Made by a program: the position numbers and the translations under genes | In this document: one piece after another, positions 25,958-35,007 of the stretch | Numbering within the stretch: the stretch's first letter is position 1 | How the letters are laid out: each line of letters starts with the position of its first letter | Assembly: GCF_900240385.1 (NCBI RefSeq) | Contig: NZ_OEQH01000001.1 | Location: 620,001-684,000 of the forward strand | DNA: 64,000 nt | Direction: 5' to 3' | Source of the DNA: Clostridium minihomine | GTDB lineage: Bacteria > Bacillota > Clostridia > Oscillospirales > Acutalibacteraceae | Notes under the pieces: generated by a model | Told to the model about the DNA's origin: nothing | Seen by the model: only the letters and a program-made list of their open reading frames with translations | Database searches by the model: none

Positions 25958-25994
25958 ATAATTAATTTTATGCAATATTAATAAAATTAATTAT
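25958..25994 (-). terminator. AT-rich hairpin after the UPF0210 gene
   Basis: A perfect 14-bp AT-only stem (25958-25971 with 25981-25994) lies directly after the UPF0210 stop. It is a weak terminator by composition but in the right place. Confidence 0.4.
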
Positions 25995-25999
25995 AAGTT

Positions 26000-27358
26000 C
26001 TAATTTTTCAGGCTCTGAAGCGGTGCAGGAATGCGTCCGCCGCGCTGAATAAAACGTTTGGGGGAGTAAGTATTTACTTCCATTATAGGGCCGCCTCCCA
26101 AAAGTCCGCCAAAGTTCAGTTCTTCGCCCACGGTTTTGCCAATGGCGGGAATCAGGCGTACAGCAGTTGTTTTACTGTTAACCATTCCAATGGCAGCTTC
26201 GTCGGCAATAATGCCAGAGATAACCTCGGCCGGGGTATCGCCGGGAATGGCTATCATGTCAAGGCCAACCGAGCAGACAGCCGTCATGGCTTCCAGTTTG
26301 TTGAGAGATAATGAACCGCGCCGGGCCGCTTCAATCATTCCGGCATCCTCGGTAACAGGGATAAATGCACCGGAAAGGCCCCCAACATGAGAAGAAGCCA
26401 TGGTGCCGCCCTTTTTCACAGCATCATTTAAAAGGGCCAAAGCTGCGGTTGTGCCATGAGCACCGCAGGCCTCCAGGCCCATTTCCTCCAGAATATAAGC
26501 CACAGAATCGCCTACAGCCGGGGTGGGGGCAAGAGAAAGATCTACAATTCCGAAGGGAACGAACAGACGGCGGGAAGCCTCCTGCGCCACCAGCTGACCC
26601 ATCCGGGTGATTTTAAATGCGGTCTTTTTAATCAGATCGGCTATGGCAGTAATGTCGCAGTCACCGGCCTTGGCCAATGCCGCACGCACCACTCCGGGGC
26701 CGGAAACACCCACGTTGATCACGCAGTCCGGTTCGCCGGGCCCGTGAAACGCCCCCGCCATAAAGGGGTTGTCTTCGGGTGCATTGCAAAATACGACTAA
26801 TTTCGCAGCACCGATACAATCGCGATCGGCAGTCTTTTCTGCACATTCCCGAATGACGCGCCCCATCTTGGCAACAGCGTCCATGTTAATGCCTGCCTTG
26901 GTGGTTCCCACATTGACAGAAGAGCAGACGTATTCCGTATTGCTGAGCACTTCGGGGATGCTTTCAATCAATGCGTAGTCGCCCGGGCCAAATCCTTTGT
27001 GGACAAGAGCCGAATAACCGCCTATAAAATTGACCCCTACCTCTTTTGCAGCACGGTCCAGAGCCGCAGCGAAATGAGCGGGGCTTTTGGTGGGACACGC
27101 GGCCGCAATCATAGAGATTGGGGTGACAGAAATGCGCTTATTAATAATTGGAATCCCATATTCTTTGCTGATGTCTTCGCCGGTTTTCACCAGATTGCAG
27201 GCGTAACGGCAAATTTTATCATAAACTTTATCGCATGCAGACTTTTGGTCTGAATCGATGCAGTCCAGCAAAGAAATTCCCATGGTAATAGTGCGCACAT
27301 CCAGATCTTCATTATCAATCATATTGATTGTTTCCAGAATATCGCGGGAATTAATCAT
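26000..27358 (-). CDS. UPF0210 (DUF711, PFL-like) family protein
   Basis: A 452-residue cytosolic protein of the UPF0210 family. The fold resembles glycyl-radical (pyruvate formate-lyase-like) barrels, but no biochemical role is established to my knowledge. Seen are [10 protein letters not shown] near the N terminus, [17 protein letters not shown] and a glycine-rich C-terminal block [13 protein letters not shown]. It lies 75 bases after the ACT-domain gene, a pairing common in Firmicutes, so the two probably work together. Confidence 0.88.
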   Translation of the reverse strand: MINSRDILETINMIDNEDLDVRTITMGISLLDCIDSDQKSACDKVYDKICRYACNLVKTGEDISKEYGIPIINKRISVTPISMIAAACPTKSPAHFAAALDRAAKEVGVNFIGGYSALVHKGFGPGDYALIESIPEVLSNTEYVCSSVNVGTTKAGINMDAVAKMGRVIRECAEKTADRDCIGAAKLVVFCNAPEDNPFMAGAFHGPGEPDCVINVGVSGPGVVRAALAKAGDCDITAIADLIKKTAFKITRMGQLVAQEASRRLFVPFGIVDLSLAPTPAVGDSVAYILEEMGLEACGAHGTTAALALLNDAVKKGGTMASSHVGGLSGAFIPVTEDAGMIEAARRGSLSLNKLEAMTAVCSVGLDMIAIPGDTPAEVISGIIADEAAIGMVNSKTTAVRLIPAIGKTVGEELNFGGLLGGGPIMEVNTYSPKRFIQRGGRIPAPLQSLKN

Positions 27359-27433
27359 GAAAGAGTTCCTCTCTATGTTATAATATTTTGTTCTCTTAGT
27401 TCCGGAATTCCGGAAAAAAAGAAACCCTGTGGA

Positions 27434-27703
27434 TTAAATTCGATGCATGGAATTAAAAATATCCTCATGCATGGTATGTATCGTCAATCCCATTTCTTCC
27501 CCCAGCCCGGTCAGACGATCAGAAAGCTCGCTGAAAGGAATGGCGCATTTTGAGATATCCACCATCATAATCATGGCGAATAAATCCTGAAGCACAGACT
27601 GGGTAACTTCGGTGACATTGACTTCGTGTTCCGCACAAATGGAAGAAACACGCGCAAGAATGCCGACCATATCTTTGCCCAGCACAGTAATTACAGCACG
27701 CAT
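27434..27703 (-). CDS. ACT domain protein (UPF0237 family)
   Basis: An 89-residue single ACT domain opening RAVITVLGKDMVGILARVSSI. ACT domains bind small ligands, usually amino acids. It is first in a two-gene unit with UPF0210 and is probably its regulatory partner (inference). GAGGAGG precedes the ATG. Confidence 0.9.
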   Translation of the reverse strand: MRAVITVLGKDMVGILARVSSICAEHEVNVTEVTQSVLQDLFAMIMMVDISKCAIPFSELSDRLTGLGEEMGLTIHTMHEDIFNSMHRI

Positions 27704-27751
27704 TAAACAGCCTCCTCAAAACAGATTTAAAAAACAATTTAGATGCCCTAT

Positions 27752-27780
27752 ATTATGAGATAGAAATTTCTGTCTGTCAA
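27752..27780 (-). promoter_or_regulatory. Promoter of the ACT/UPF0210 unit
   Basis: On the minus strand, TTGACA (27775-27780), a 17-base spacer and CATAAT (27752-27757), about 50 bases before the ACT gene. Confidence 0.75.
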
Positions 27781-27953
27781 GGTGTTTTATACATCTACAG
27801 GATTTTATGAAATAGAATAAGCGCCATATTGCAAAATTGAAAAAATTTCAAGGAAAAACTGTCTTTTCTCCTTGTTTTATGCTAATATAATTGAAATTAG
27901 AAACGTTAGCTTGCAAAATAAGAGAAATAGGAAGCGGAATGGAGGAAATAAAA

Positions 27954-28769
27954 TTGCAGTACAAATACCTTTCGGATTGCCACATCCACAGTGACTGCTC
28001 CCGCGATGCGGAAGATCCGGTAACTATGATGTGTGAAGCTGGGGAAAGGCAGGGACTGTATGCCGTTACTGTGACGGATCATTGCGAATGCAATGTATAT
28101 CAAGAAGAGCAGTATGATCGTTCCGTGCGCCAGTCTTATTTTGAGGCGAAGAAAGCAGCTGCGGTATTTCAGAGCCGGATGAGGGTGTATGCCGGGGTGG
28201 AATTGGGACAGCCGGTTCAGAATTTAAGAGCGGCAGAGGATATTTTAGCGGCCTGTGATTTTGATTTTGTGCTGGGTTCCCTGCACAATCTGGCGGGTAT
28301 GGAGGATTTTTACTTTCTGGACTATGTGCAGGAAGAAGTGCCTGCGCTGCTGAGCCGTTACTTTGACGAAATTCTTGAAATGGTTCGGTGGAACGGATTT
28401 GATTCTTTAGCCCACCTGACCTATCCTTACCGTTATATTGTGGGGGACAAAGGGCTTCATGCCGAACCGTACCCGGATTTTCAGGAAAAAATAGATGAAA
28501 TTCTCAGTCTGCTGGCGCAGAATCAAAAAGCGCTGGAGCTCAATACATCGGGCCTGCGGCAGAATCTGGGGCAGACCCTTCCGCCGCTGAAAGTTTTAAA
28601 ACGTTTCCGCCAATTGGGGGGAACCTATGTGACCATTGGATCCGATGCACACCGCTGGGTCGATATTGCGTCCGGCCTAAATGAAGGGATGTCTTTGCTT
28701 TCGCAGGCCGGCTTTGATCAGTTTACAATTTATATCGGGCGTGAACCGCTCTTGTTACCAATCCAATAA
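27954..28769 (+). CDS. PHP domain phosphoesterase (histidinol-phosphatase-like)
   Basis: A 271-residue metal-dependent phosphoesterase of the PHP family. Motif I is DCHIHSDCS at the N terminus, motif II TVTDHCE, then GVELGQP and GSLHN, and the last is TIGSDAHRW. These supply the His/Asp/Glu metal ligands. Such proteins include HisK-type histidinol phosphatases, but no his genes are near. TTG 27954 is chosen because GGAGG lies eight bases upstream; ATG 27939 is the alternative. An earlier in-frame TTG at 27891 overlaps a TATAAT box and is unlikely. Confidence 0.85.
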   Translation: MQYKYLSDCHIHSDCSRDAEDPVTMMCEAGERQGLYAVTVTDHCECNVYQEEQYDRSVRQSYFEAKKAAAVFQSRMRVYAGVELGQPVQNLRAAEDILAACDFDFVLGSLHNLAGMEDFYFLDYVQEEVPALLSRYFDEILEMVRWNGFDSLAHLTYPYRYIVGDKGLHAEPYPDFQEKIDEILSLLAQNQKALELNTSGLRQNLGQTLPPLKVLKRFRQLGGTYVTIGSDAHRWVDIASGLNEGMSLLSQAGFDQFTIYIGREPLLLPIQ

Positions 28770-28818
28770 CAGCTCAGGGCTAACCCTTAGACTGTTCAGT
28801 GAAAAAGGAGGAACCACC

Positions 28819-29301
28819 ATGGAAAAACTATTAACTCTTTTAAGCGAAAATGCCAGACTGACCACTGCACAGCTTGCAGTGATGCTGAATGAGGCAGAAG
28901 ACAAGGTGAAAGAACAGATCGCCCGTTACGAACAAGAGGGTGTGATCAAAGGCTACCGTGCATTGATTGATTGGGAAAAAGTCGATCAGAATAAAGTGAC
29001 CGCCTTAATTGAGTTGAAGGTGGCTCCGAAGCCGGAACGCGGATTTAACGAGATTGCGGACAGAGTCATGCAAATGGAAGAAGTGGAGAGTGTTTACCTG
29101 ATGTCCGGCGGGTATGATTTGGCTGTTATCGTCAACGGAAAAACCATGCAGGAGGTCGCTTTGTTTGTGATGAACCGTCTGGCCACGCTGGACACCGTTA
29201 TGTCAACGGCGACTCATTTTATTTTAACCCGATATAAAGACGGCGGGGTTGTTCTTTGCTCCGGGAAAGAGAGCGACCAGAGAATGGAGTGTGTTCTGTG
29301 A
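28819..29301 (+). CDS. Lrp/AsnC family transcriptional regulator
   Basis: A 160-residue regulator with an N-terminal helix-turn-helix (LTTAQLAVMLNEAEDKVKEQ, about 15-34) and a C-terminal RAM ligand-binding domain (VESVYLMSGGYDLAVIVNG). ATG 28819 follows AAAAAGGAGG. Its stop overlaps the GTG start of the aminotransferase by four bases, so it is co-translated with its likely target enzyme. The ligand is probably an amino acid (family knowledge). Confidence 0.9.
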   Translation: MEKLLTLLSENARLTTAQLAVMLNEAEDKVKEQIARYEQEGVIKGYRALIDWEKVDQNKVTALIELKVAPKPERGFNEIADRVMQMEEVESVYLMSGGYDLAVIVNGKTMQEVALFVMNRLATLDTVMSTATHFILTRYKDGGVVLCSGKESDQRMECVL

Positions 29302-30470
29302 TCGATTATCAAAGCGTATTAAATCAGCAGCTGGTGTCATTGAAGCCCTCCGGAATCCGCAAGTTTTTTGATATCGCCAATGAAATGGACAACGTGATTT
29401 CTCTTTCCATCGGCGAGCCGGATTTTGCGACGCCCTGGCATGTGCGCCAGGCCGGGATTCAGACACTGGAAAAGGGGAAAACCTGGTACAGCCCCAACCG
29501 GGGGTTTATCGAGCTGCGGCAAGAGATTTGCCGTTGGGTTTCCCGCAAATATCAGCTAGAATACGATCCGCAGACCGATGTGGTGGTGACCATTGGCGGC
29601 TCTGAGGCCATCGATTCCGGCCTTCGGGCTCTGATTAACCCGGGTGATGAAGTTTTGATTCCGGAACCCAGCTTTGTCTGCTATGTTCCGTTGACCCAAA
29701 TGGCGGGCGGTACGCCGGTCATTTTGGAGACAAAGGCGGAAAATGATTTTCGTTTAACGGCGGAAGAGCTTCGCGCCAAAATTACACCCAAGTCAAAACT
29801 TTTGATTATGCCGTTCCCCAATAACCCCACAGGTGCCGTAATGCGCCGTGAGCATCTGGAAGAAATCGCTCAGGTGGTGCGTGAGCACAACCTGATGGTC
29901 ATTAGTGATGAAATTTACAGCGAACTGACTTATGGGGAGACCCCTCACGTCAGCTTCGCATCGCTGGATGGAATGCAGGAAAGAACAATTGTGATCAACG
30001 GCTTTTCCAAAGCCTATGCGATGACGGGCTGGCGGCTGGGTTTCGCCATGGGCCCCAAAGAGATTATTGCGCAAATGACAAAGCTTCACCAGTATGCCAT
30101 TATGAGTGCCCCCACTATGGCTCAGTATGCGGCGATTGAAGCGCTGAAAAACGGGGACGAAGACATTGTGAATATGCGCTCGGAATACGACATGCGCCGC
30201 CGTCTGATTGTGGACGGGCTGAATTCTCTTGGGCTTTCTTGCTTTGAACCGGAAGGGGCCTTTTACGTGTTCCCCTGCATCAAGAGTTCCGGCCTGAGTT
30301 CAGAGGAATTCTGCGAACGTCTGATTTATGCGGAGCGGGTGGCAATTGTGCCGGGCACCGCCTTTGGCGACTGCGGCGAAGGGTTTGCCCGGGTGGCTTA
30401 TTCCAACTCTATCGCCAATATTACCGAGGCATTGAAACGGATTGAACGGTTCCTCGGAACCCTAAAATAA
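29298..30470 (+). CDS. Class I/II PLP-dependent aminotransferase
   Basis: A 390-residue fold-type I aminotransferase. The PLP lysine is in NGFSKAYAMTGWRLGFAMG, the Asn/Pro motif is PNNPTGAV, and SDEIYSELTYG holds the Asp and Tyr that bind PLP. The GTG at 29298 overlaps the regulator's stop (GTGA) and has GGAG upstream; a longer frame from 29256 has no support. Its similarity is to the aspartate/aromatic MalY-PatA-like group; the substrate is not determined. Confidence 0.9.
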   Translation: MIDYQSVLNQQLVSLKPSGIRKFFDIANEMDNVISLSIGEPDFATPWHVRQAGIQTLEKGKTWYSPNRGFIELRQEICRWVSRKYQLEYDPQTDVVVTIGGSEAIDSGLRALINPGDEVLIPEPSFVCYVPLTQMAGGTPVILETKAENDFRLTAEELRAKITPKSKLLIMPFPNNPTGAVMRREHLEEIAQVVREHNLMVISDEIYSELTYGETPHVSFASLDGMQERTIVINGFSKAYAMTGWRLGFAMGPKEIIAQMTKLHQYAIMSAPTMAQYAAIEALKNGDEDIVNMRSEYDMRRRLIVDGLNSLGLSCFEPEGAFYVFPCIKSSGLSSEEFCERLIYAERVAIVPGTAFGDCGEGFARVAYSNSIANITEALKRIERFLGTLK

Positions 30471-30560
30471 CCAGCAATGTTCTGCGAATGGTTTTGCGCG
30501 CCGTTTTTTAAAAGCGGTGGGCAAAACCTTCTTTTTGCCGTGAAAAATGGGAGGGATATC

Positions 30561-31430
30561 ATGCAGCTTTCAAAGCCGGTGTTGGTTTATGCGGCCGCCA
30601 AGCTGAATTTGACATTGGATATTCTGGGGCGCCGCCCGGATGGATATCATCTGCTGGATATGGTGATGCAGACGGTTTCTGTTTACGATACCCTGATGCT
30701 GACGCCGACAGAGCATCCGGCGGTGGAATTGCTCTGTGATCGGGAAGGAATTCCCTGTGGGGAAGGAAATACCGTTCAAAAAGCCGTGCGCCTCTTTTTT
30801 GAAGCGGCCGGAATCCGAAATCAGGGCATGCAGGTGCGGATTTTAAAAAGGATTCCGGATCAGGCGGGAATGGGCGGCGGAAGCGCCGACGCTGCGGCAG
30901 TGCTGCGGGCGATGAACCGGGTGTATCAGACCGGGTTTCAAGAAAACGAGTTGTGTGAGCTTGGTCTTCAGGTGGGAGCGGATGTGCCTTTCTGTCTTCG
31001 GGGCGGCACGTTGCGAGCCGAAGGGGTGGGGGAGATATTCACTCCTGTTTCTCCCATGCCGCCTTGCTTTTTTGTGGTGTGCAAGCCGGATGTCAGTGTC
31101 AGCACCGCCCAGGCTTTTGCCCGGGCAGACCGGGAAGGGGATGCGTTTCCCCGGTACACGCCGAATATGATACAGGCGCTGCACACGGGCAGCCTTGCGA
31201 AAATCGCATCCTGTCTGGGGAATTCCTTTGAATATGCGCTGGAACTTCCTGAGATTCTGGAATTACAGCAAAGCTTTCTTTTTATGGGAGCATTGGGTGC
31301 CTGCATGACAGGCAGCGGTTCTGCCGTGTTTGGAATTTTCGATTCTCGTATGCAGGCCGAACGGTGCCGGGAACAACTGAGAAAAAAATATTCGCAAGTT
31401 TTTGTCTGTGAACCGTCTGATGCTGAATAA
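30561..31430 (+). CDS. ispE: 4-diphosphocytidyl-2-C-methyl-D-erythritol kinase
   Basis: It phosphorylates CDP-methylerythritol in the MEP isoprenoid pathway. The protein has 289 residues. The GHMP-kinase ATP loop is IPDQAGMGGGSADAAAVLRA, and the N terminus has AAAKLNLTLDILGRRPDGYH. The C-terminal GALGACMTGSGSAVFGIF is motif 3. ATG 30561 follows GGGAGGG; the frame upstream to 30477 is not coding. SpoIIR follows 54 bases later. Confidence 0.94.
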   Translation: MQLSKPVLVYAAAKLNLTLDILGRRPDGYHLLDMVMQTVSVYDTLMLTPTEHPAVELLCDREGIPCGEGNTVQKAVRLFFEAAGIRNQGMQVRILKRIPDQAGMGGGSADAAAVLRAMNRVYQTGFQENELCELGLQVGADVPFCLRGGTLRAEGVGEIFTPVSPMPPCFFVVCKPDVSVSTAQAFARADREGDAFPRYTPNMIQALHTGSLAKIASCLGNSFEYALELPEILELQQSFLFMGALGACMTGSGSAVFGIFDSRMQAERCREQLRKKYSQVFVCEPSDAE

Positions 31431-31484
31431 AGAAGAAAAAAGCCGTCAATCCTTTGGTTAACATAACAAAGGAGATGACACTTC

Positions 31485-32285
31485 TTGAAACCGTCAGAAC
31501 AACCGATTCGTTTGAAAACCATTGAAAAATCTCTGCTGATTGCTTTTGTACTTACTGTTGCTTTTTCCCTTACATCTTTTTTTTCATTTGCAGAGCAGTG
31601 TGAAGATATCCCCAACCATGTGCTTCGTCTGCATGTGCTGGCCAATTCCGATACCGCTGAGGATCAGGAATTAAAATTATATGTGCGCAACCGAATCCTG
31701 ACAGAATCGGCCGGTATGTTGGACGGCGTAACCGCACGGGAAGAAGCGGAACAGGTTGTGGCGCAGAATTTGCCCCGGCTTGAGGCTGCCGCGGCCGATG
31801 AAATCAAACAGCGCGGGTATGATTATTCTGTGGGAGTAGGTATTGAGAATATCTATTTTCCCACACGCCGTTATGAGCAGGTCACTTTGCCTGCCGGCAC
31901 TTACAATGCTTTGCGGGTTACCATTGGTCAGGCGGAGGGGAAAAACTGGTGGTGTGTGATGTTCCCGCCCATGTGCCTGCCTGCCGCACAAGAAAAGGAA
32001 GAACTGGACGATGTGCTCAACCCCCAGCAAATGGACATTGTTACCGGTGAATATGAAATCCGATTTAAGTCTTTGGAACTTTACGAGCAGTTCCGCAGTT
32101 GGGTGTCTGAGAAAACAGCGCAAGATAAGGATGACACTGTGTCCGGCTCTGCTTCAAAAGATCAAAAAGCGGACGATAGCAAAGAAAAAACAAGGGAAAG
32201 AGACCGGGCAGATAGCAAAAACGTTCGGCTTTCTAAACCATTGCGGGAAGAGCACGCTCAGCGAAGTGCCCGTACAGATAAATAA
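31485..32285 (+). CDS. spoIIR: Stage II sporulation protein R
   Basis: A forespore-secreted signal that triggers SpoIIGA processing of pro-sigma-E in the mother cell. The protein has 266 residues. One N-terminal membrane/signal segment (SLLIAFVLTVAFSLTSFFSF) is followed by the family core HVLRLHVLANSDTAEDQELK and GTYNALRVTIGQAEGKNWWC. The last ~50 residues are a charged Lys/Asp/Ser tail not typical of the family. The TTG start at 31485 follows AAAGGAG. It shows the host forms endospores. Confidence 0.93.
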   Translation: MKPSEQPIRLKTIEKSLLIAFVLTVAFSLTSFFSFAEQCEDIPNHVLRLHVLANSDTAEDQELKLYVRNRILTESAGMLDGVTAREEAEQVVAQNLPRLEAAAADEIKQRGYDYSVGVGIENIYFPTRRYEQVTLPAGTYNALRVTIGQAEGKNWWCVMFPPMCLPAAQEKEELDDVLNPQQMDIVTGEYEIRFKSLELYEQFRSWVSEKTAQDKDDTVSGSASKDQKADDSKEKTRERDRADSKNVRLSKPLREEHAQRSARTDK

Positions 32286-32300
32286 TCATTTATAAATAAT

Positions 32301-32346
32301 AAAACAGGGAAGAGGCTGTAATGAAACAGCCCCTTCCCTGTTTTTT
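32301..32346. terminator. Terminator after spoIIR
   Basis: An 18-base stem with one mismatch (32301-32318 with 32327-32344) and a T6 run on the plus strand. An A/T-rich flank on the other side may let it also end the minus-strand MFS transcript. The interval 32347-32505 shows nothing else. Confidence 0.8.
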
Positions 32347-32505
32347 GCCTTATGATATCATGAGTTTTTCAAAAGTAAACCGTTTTATCGGCCGGGTTGG
32401 AAATAATTCTCGAATCAGTAAAACAAATGTAACGTTGAGATTAAAACTTTTCCACTGTTTTCTGCGTATCAATGGATGAAATGATAGGTTTGCTTTGTTT
32501 TTTAC

Positions 32506-33750
32506 TTAGTCAATTAATCCCTTCACAGCAATATTGCGGCGCAGCATGATAATCCAGACAAGCCCGGCTATCACTACGGAAGAAATCATGATGATTCCCA
32601 AGCCGTGAATCATATTGCTCCAGGCAAGAGAGCCCAATGCCATGCCAATGCAGCCTAAAATGGTTTGAACAGCGTTAATCAAAGATGAGGCAGAACCGGT
32701 GTCTTCCTTTTGCTGATCCAACAGAATATTGGTGCTGAATGGGCGGATGGCACATTCTATTAATGTAAAAGGCAAAAAAGAAATCAGAAAAATCAGTGGG
32801 GAGCGATTCCCGAACAAAAGCACGCAAAACCCGCTGATCAGTGCCAAAGCGAAGCAGAACCAGGCAAAGGCGCGCGGCGTTACCTTTTCGATGGAACGCA
32901 GATAAAGAATTGGGCCAAGAACGGCGAAGGCCGAATTTGCGGCAAAAAAGTAGCTAAAGTGCAGGGGATCCAGAGCAAAATGAGTTTCATAAATATGGGC
33001 GGACATTGCAACATAAGCCAAATAGGGCGCCGCCAAAGCGGCAGATACAAAGAGAAAACTGCTGAATCCCAGGTTCTTGCCCACTATCAGCAAGCGCTTG
33101 AGGGAACCAATGGTGCTTCCGTGATAGCGTTCTTCCTTTGAAAGGCTTTCTTGAAATAAAAATGCGATGATTAAGGTTAGTGCGCCAATTGCCGCCAGTA
33201 CCCAGAAGGCTTCGCGCCACCCGGCTACTTTTAATATAGCCGCACCTGCAATGGGTGCCACCATGGGCGCGAGCACACTCATTGCCTGAACTGCCGCAAG
33301 AATTTTGTTTCTTATTTTTCCTTCAAAACAATCTTTGACCAGAGCGGTTGAAATCGCCATGGCGGCCCCAACCCCCAAAGCCTGAAACGCACGAAATAAA
33401 ATCAGCTGATGCACCGTTGCGGAAAGAGCACAGGCAATACTGCCGATTAAATACAAAATTAAGCCGAAAATCAAAATGGGTTTTCGGCCATATTTATCGC
33501 TTAGCGGGCCAAATACGATGATGCCTGCAGCAAAGAAAATATAAAAAACGATTAAGGTTAAATTGATCATTGCCGCTGTTGTATGAAAATACGCCCCCAT
33601 GGTTGGCATAGCCGGCAGATATAAATCAATAGACAGCTGCAAAAAGACTGTCATAAGAGCAATAAACAATACCAGCCCTTTTAGCCCTAAGTATTTTTGC
33701 GGTTTGATCAATGCATTTTGTTTGTGAATCTCAATTTCGGTTGTTTGCAT
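32506..33750 (-). CDS. MFS drug transporter, Bcr/CflA family
   Basis: A 414-residue efflux pump with about 12 membrane helices. The motif A loop FGPLSDKYGRKP and the early DLYLPAMPTMG stretch mark the Bcr/CflA drug:H+ antiporter group; motif C-like GAAMAISTALVKDCFEG is also present. TAGGAGG lies before the ATG. It is divergent from a MerR regulator, and its promoter has a MerR-type 19-base spacer, so export is probably induced by the drug itself. Confidence 0.9.
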   Translation of the reverse strand: MQTTEIEIHKQNALIKPQKYLGLKGLVLFIALMTVFLQLSIDLYLPAMPTMGAYFHTTAAMINLTLIVFYIFFAAGIIVFGPLSDKYGRKPILIFGLILYLIGSIACALSATVHQLILFRAFQALGVGAAMAISTALVKDCFEGKIRNKILAAVQAMSVLAPMVAPIAGAAILKVAGWREAFWVLAAIGALTLIIAFLFQESLSKEERYHGSTIGSLKRLLIVGKNLGFSSFLFVSAALAAPYLAYVAMSAHIYETHFALDPLHFSYFFAANSAFAVLGPILYLRSIEKVTPRAFAWFCFALALISGFCVLLFGNRSPLIFLISFLPFTLIECAIRPFSTNILLDQQKEDTGSASSLINAVQTILGCIGMALGSLAWSNMIHGLGIIMISSVVIAGLVWIIMLRRNIAVKGLID

Positions 33751-33792
33751 TTTCGTTTCCTCCTAAATGAACGTTGACTGGGTCAAGTAAGC

Positions 33793-33823
33793 ATTATAAA
33801 CTATATACATGCTATACAGTCAA
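33793..33823 (-). promoter_or_regulatory. MerR-type promoter and operator of the MFS gene
   Basis: On the minus strand, -35 TTGACT (33818-33823), a 19-base spacer and -10 TATAAT (33793-33798). An imperfect 21-base dyad at 33800-33820 (7 of 10 pairs) fills the spacer. Over-long spacers bridged by a dyad are the hallmark of promoters activated by MerR proteins through DNA untwisting. Confidence 0.8.
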
Positions 33824-33854
33824 CTGTTCAAACGAATTAAAAGAGGAAAAAAGA

Positions 33855-34709
33855 ATGCGAAAAAATGATATGAAAATCAGTGAATTTGCGCAGATTACAG
33901 GAATTACACGAAAGAACCTGATTTTTTATGACAAAATCGGGCTTTTAAGCCCTGTAAGGGTAGACCCAAACAACAAATACCGCTATTACACATACCATCA
34001 AATCGATACGGCCAATGTCATTACCATTATGCGTGAGATAGGCATGCCCTTAAAAGAGATAAAGGAATATTTATATGGGAGAACCCCGGAAAAACTGATT
34101 GATATGCTGGGGGTGCAAAAAGATATGGTTCAGAGTAAAATCAAGACCCTGACCCAAATCAGCGACATGCTGGACACGCGAATCCATTTGACGAAAAAAG
34201 GCATTTGTGCAGATGGCGAGATTTTGCTGAAAGAATCTGAGGCGATGCCGATATTTCTGGGCCCGGAGTTGCCAGAAACCAGCCATGTGCTGGAGGGTTG
34301 GTATTATCTGGAGGAATTCTATCGTTTTTGCAAAGAAAACGGCTTGATTCGTGGTTTGCCAACGGGCACTATAGTTCGTCATACAGATTTAATAGAAGGA
34401 ACATTTACCCACCCTTCCCGTTACTACTATCGTCCTGTCGGCGGAAGCAGCTACCCGAACAATGCGGAAAAGCCGAAAGGACTCTATGTAATCGGGCAAG
34501 AGCACGCAGAGTATTCCAAAAGCAGTCATTTGTACGAGCGGCTTTTGGACTATATTAAAAAAACGGGCCTGAAAATCTGCGGAGATGCGTATGAGGAATA
34601 CCTGCTGGACGAAATTTCTACGATTGATCCCACTCAATATCTTTTGCAAATTGCCATTCAGGTTCAAAAGGCTGAAGATGAGAGTAATTGTGACAGTCAT
34701 CATCCGTAA
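33855..34709 (+). CDS. MerR family regulator with GyrI-like effector domain
   Basis: A 284-residue multidrug-type activator. The N-terminal winged helix is ISEFAQITGITRKNLIFYDK and continues with YRYYTYHQIDTANVI. A dimerisation helix lies near 80-115. The C-terminal ~150 residues resemble a BmrR/GyrI ligand-binding domain (EGWYYLEEF, GTIVRHTDL, SHLYERLLDYIKKTG). ATG 33855 follows AGAGGA. It should bind the dyad in the shared 104-base intergenic region and control the MFS gene. Confidence 0.88.
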   Translation: MRKNDMKISEFAQITGITRKNLIFYDKIGLLSPVRVDPNNKYRYYTYHQIDTANVITIMREIGMPLKEIKEYLYGRTPEKLIDMLGVQKDMVQSKIKTLTQISDMLDTRIHLTKKGICADGEILLKESEAMPIFLGPELPETSHVLEGWYYLEEFYRFCKENGLIRGLPTGTIVRHTDLIEGTFTHPSRYYYRPVGGSSYPNNAEKPKGLYVIGQEHAEYSKSSHLYERLLDYIKKTGLKICGDAYEEYLLDEISTIDPTQYLLQIAIQVQKAEDESNCDSHHP

Positions 34710-34824
34710 TTCGAATGGTGATACAAGAAGGGATTGGGCATTTCTTTTCTGATAAAGGGTATTTAGAAAAATGGTGTGAAAAAGTGTGACACAAAACAAA
34801 AGTTTTCTACTGGCTTCCGATTTA

Positions 34825-34833
34825 TGTTATAAT
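34825..34833 (+). promoter_or_regulatory. Extended -10 promoter of addB-addA
   Basis: TGT plus TATAAT (34825-34833) forms an extended -10 box. The -35 region 17 bases upstream (TTCTAC) is weak. The remaining 170 bases to the addB start hold nothing else recognisable. Confidence 0.5.
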
Positions 34834-35007
34834 AATCTATTCCATGAGTAAAAGATTTACGGGATCAATTTGGTTGTTGACGTAGCGAATAAAGCGCAAA
34901 AACAGATGTTTGGTTGCGAAGATATCTTAATGAGGCAATGTTTTTTGAGTAAGAACATCGGTCGTTACAGGCCGTGTGATACATTGAAACAAAGGAGGAG
35001 GAAAGGG

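Noticed and set aside
33774-33800. TTGACT...TATAAA as a promoter for the MerR gene
   Set aside because: The spacer is only 15 bases; noted but not strong enough to list as a feature.
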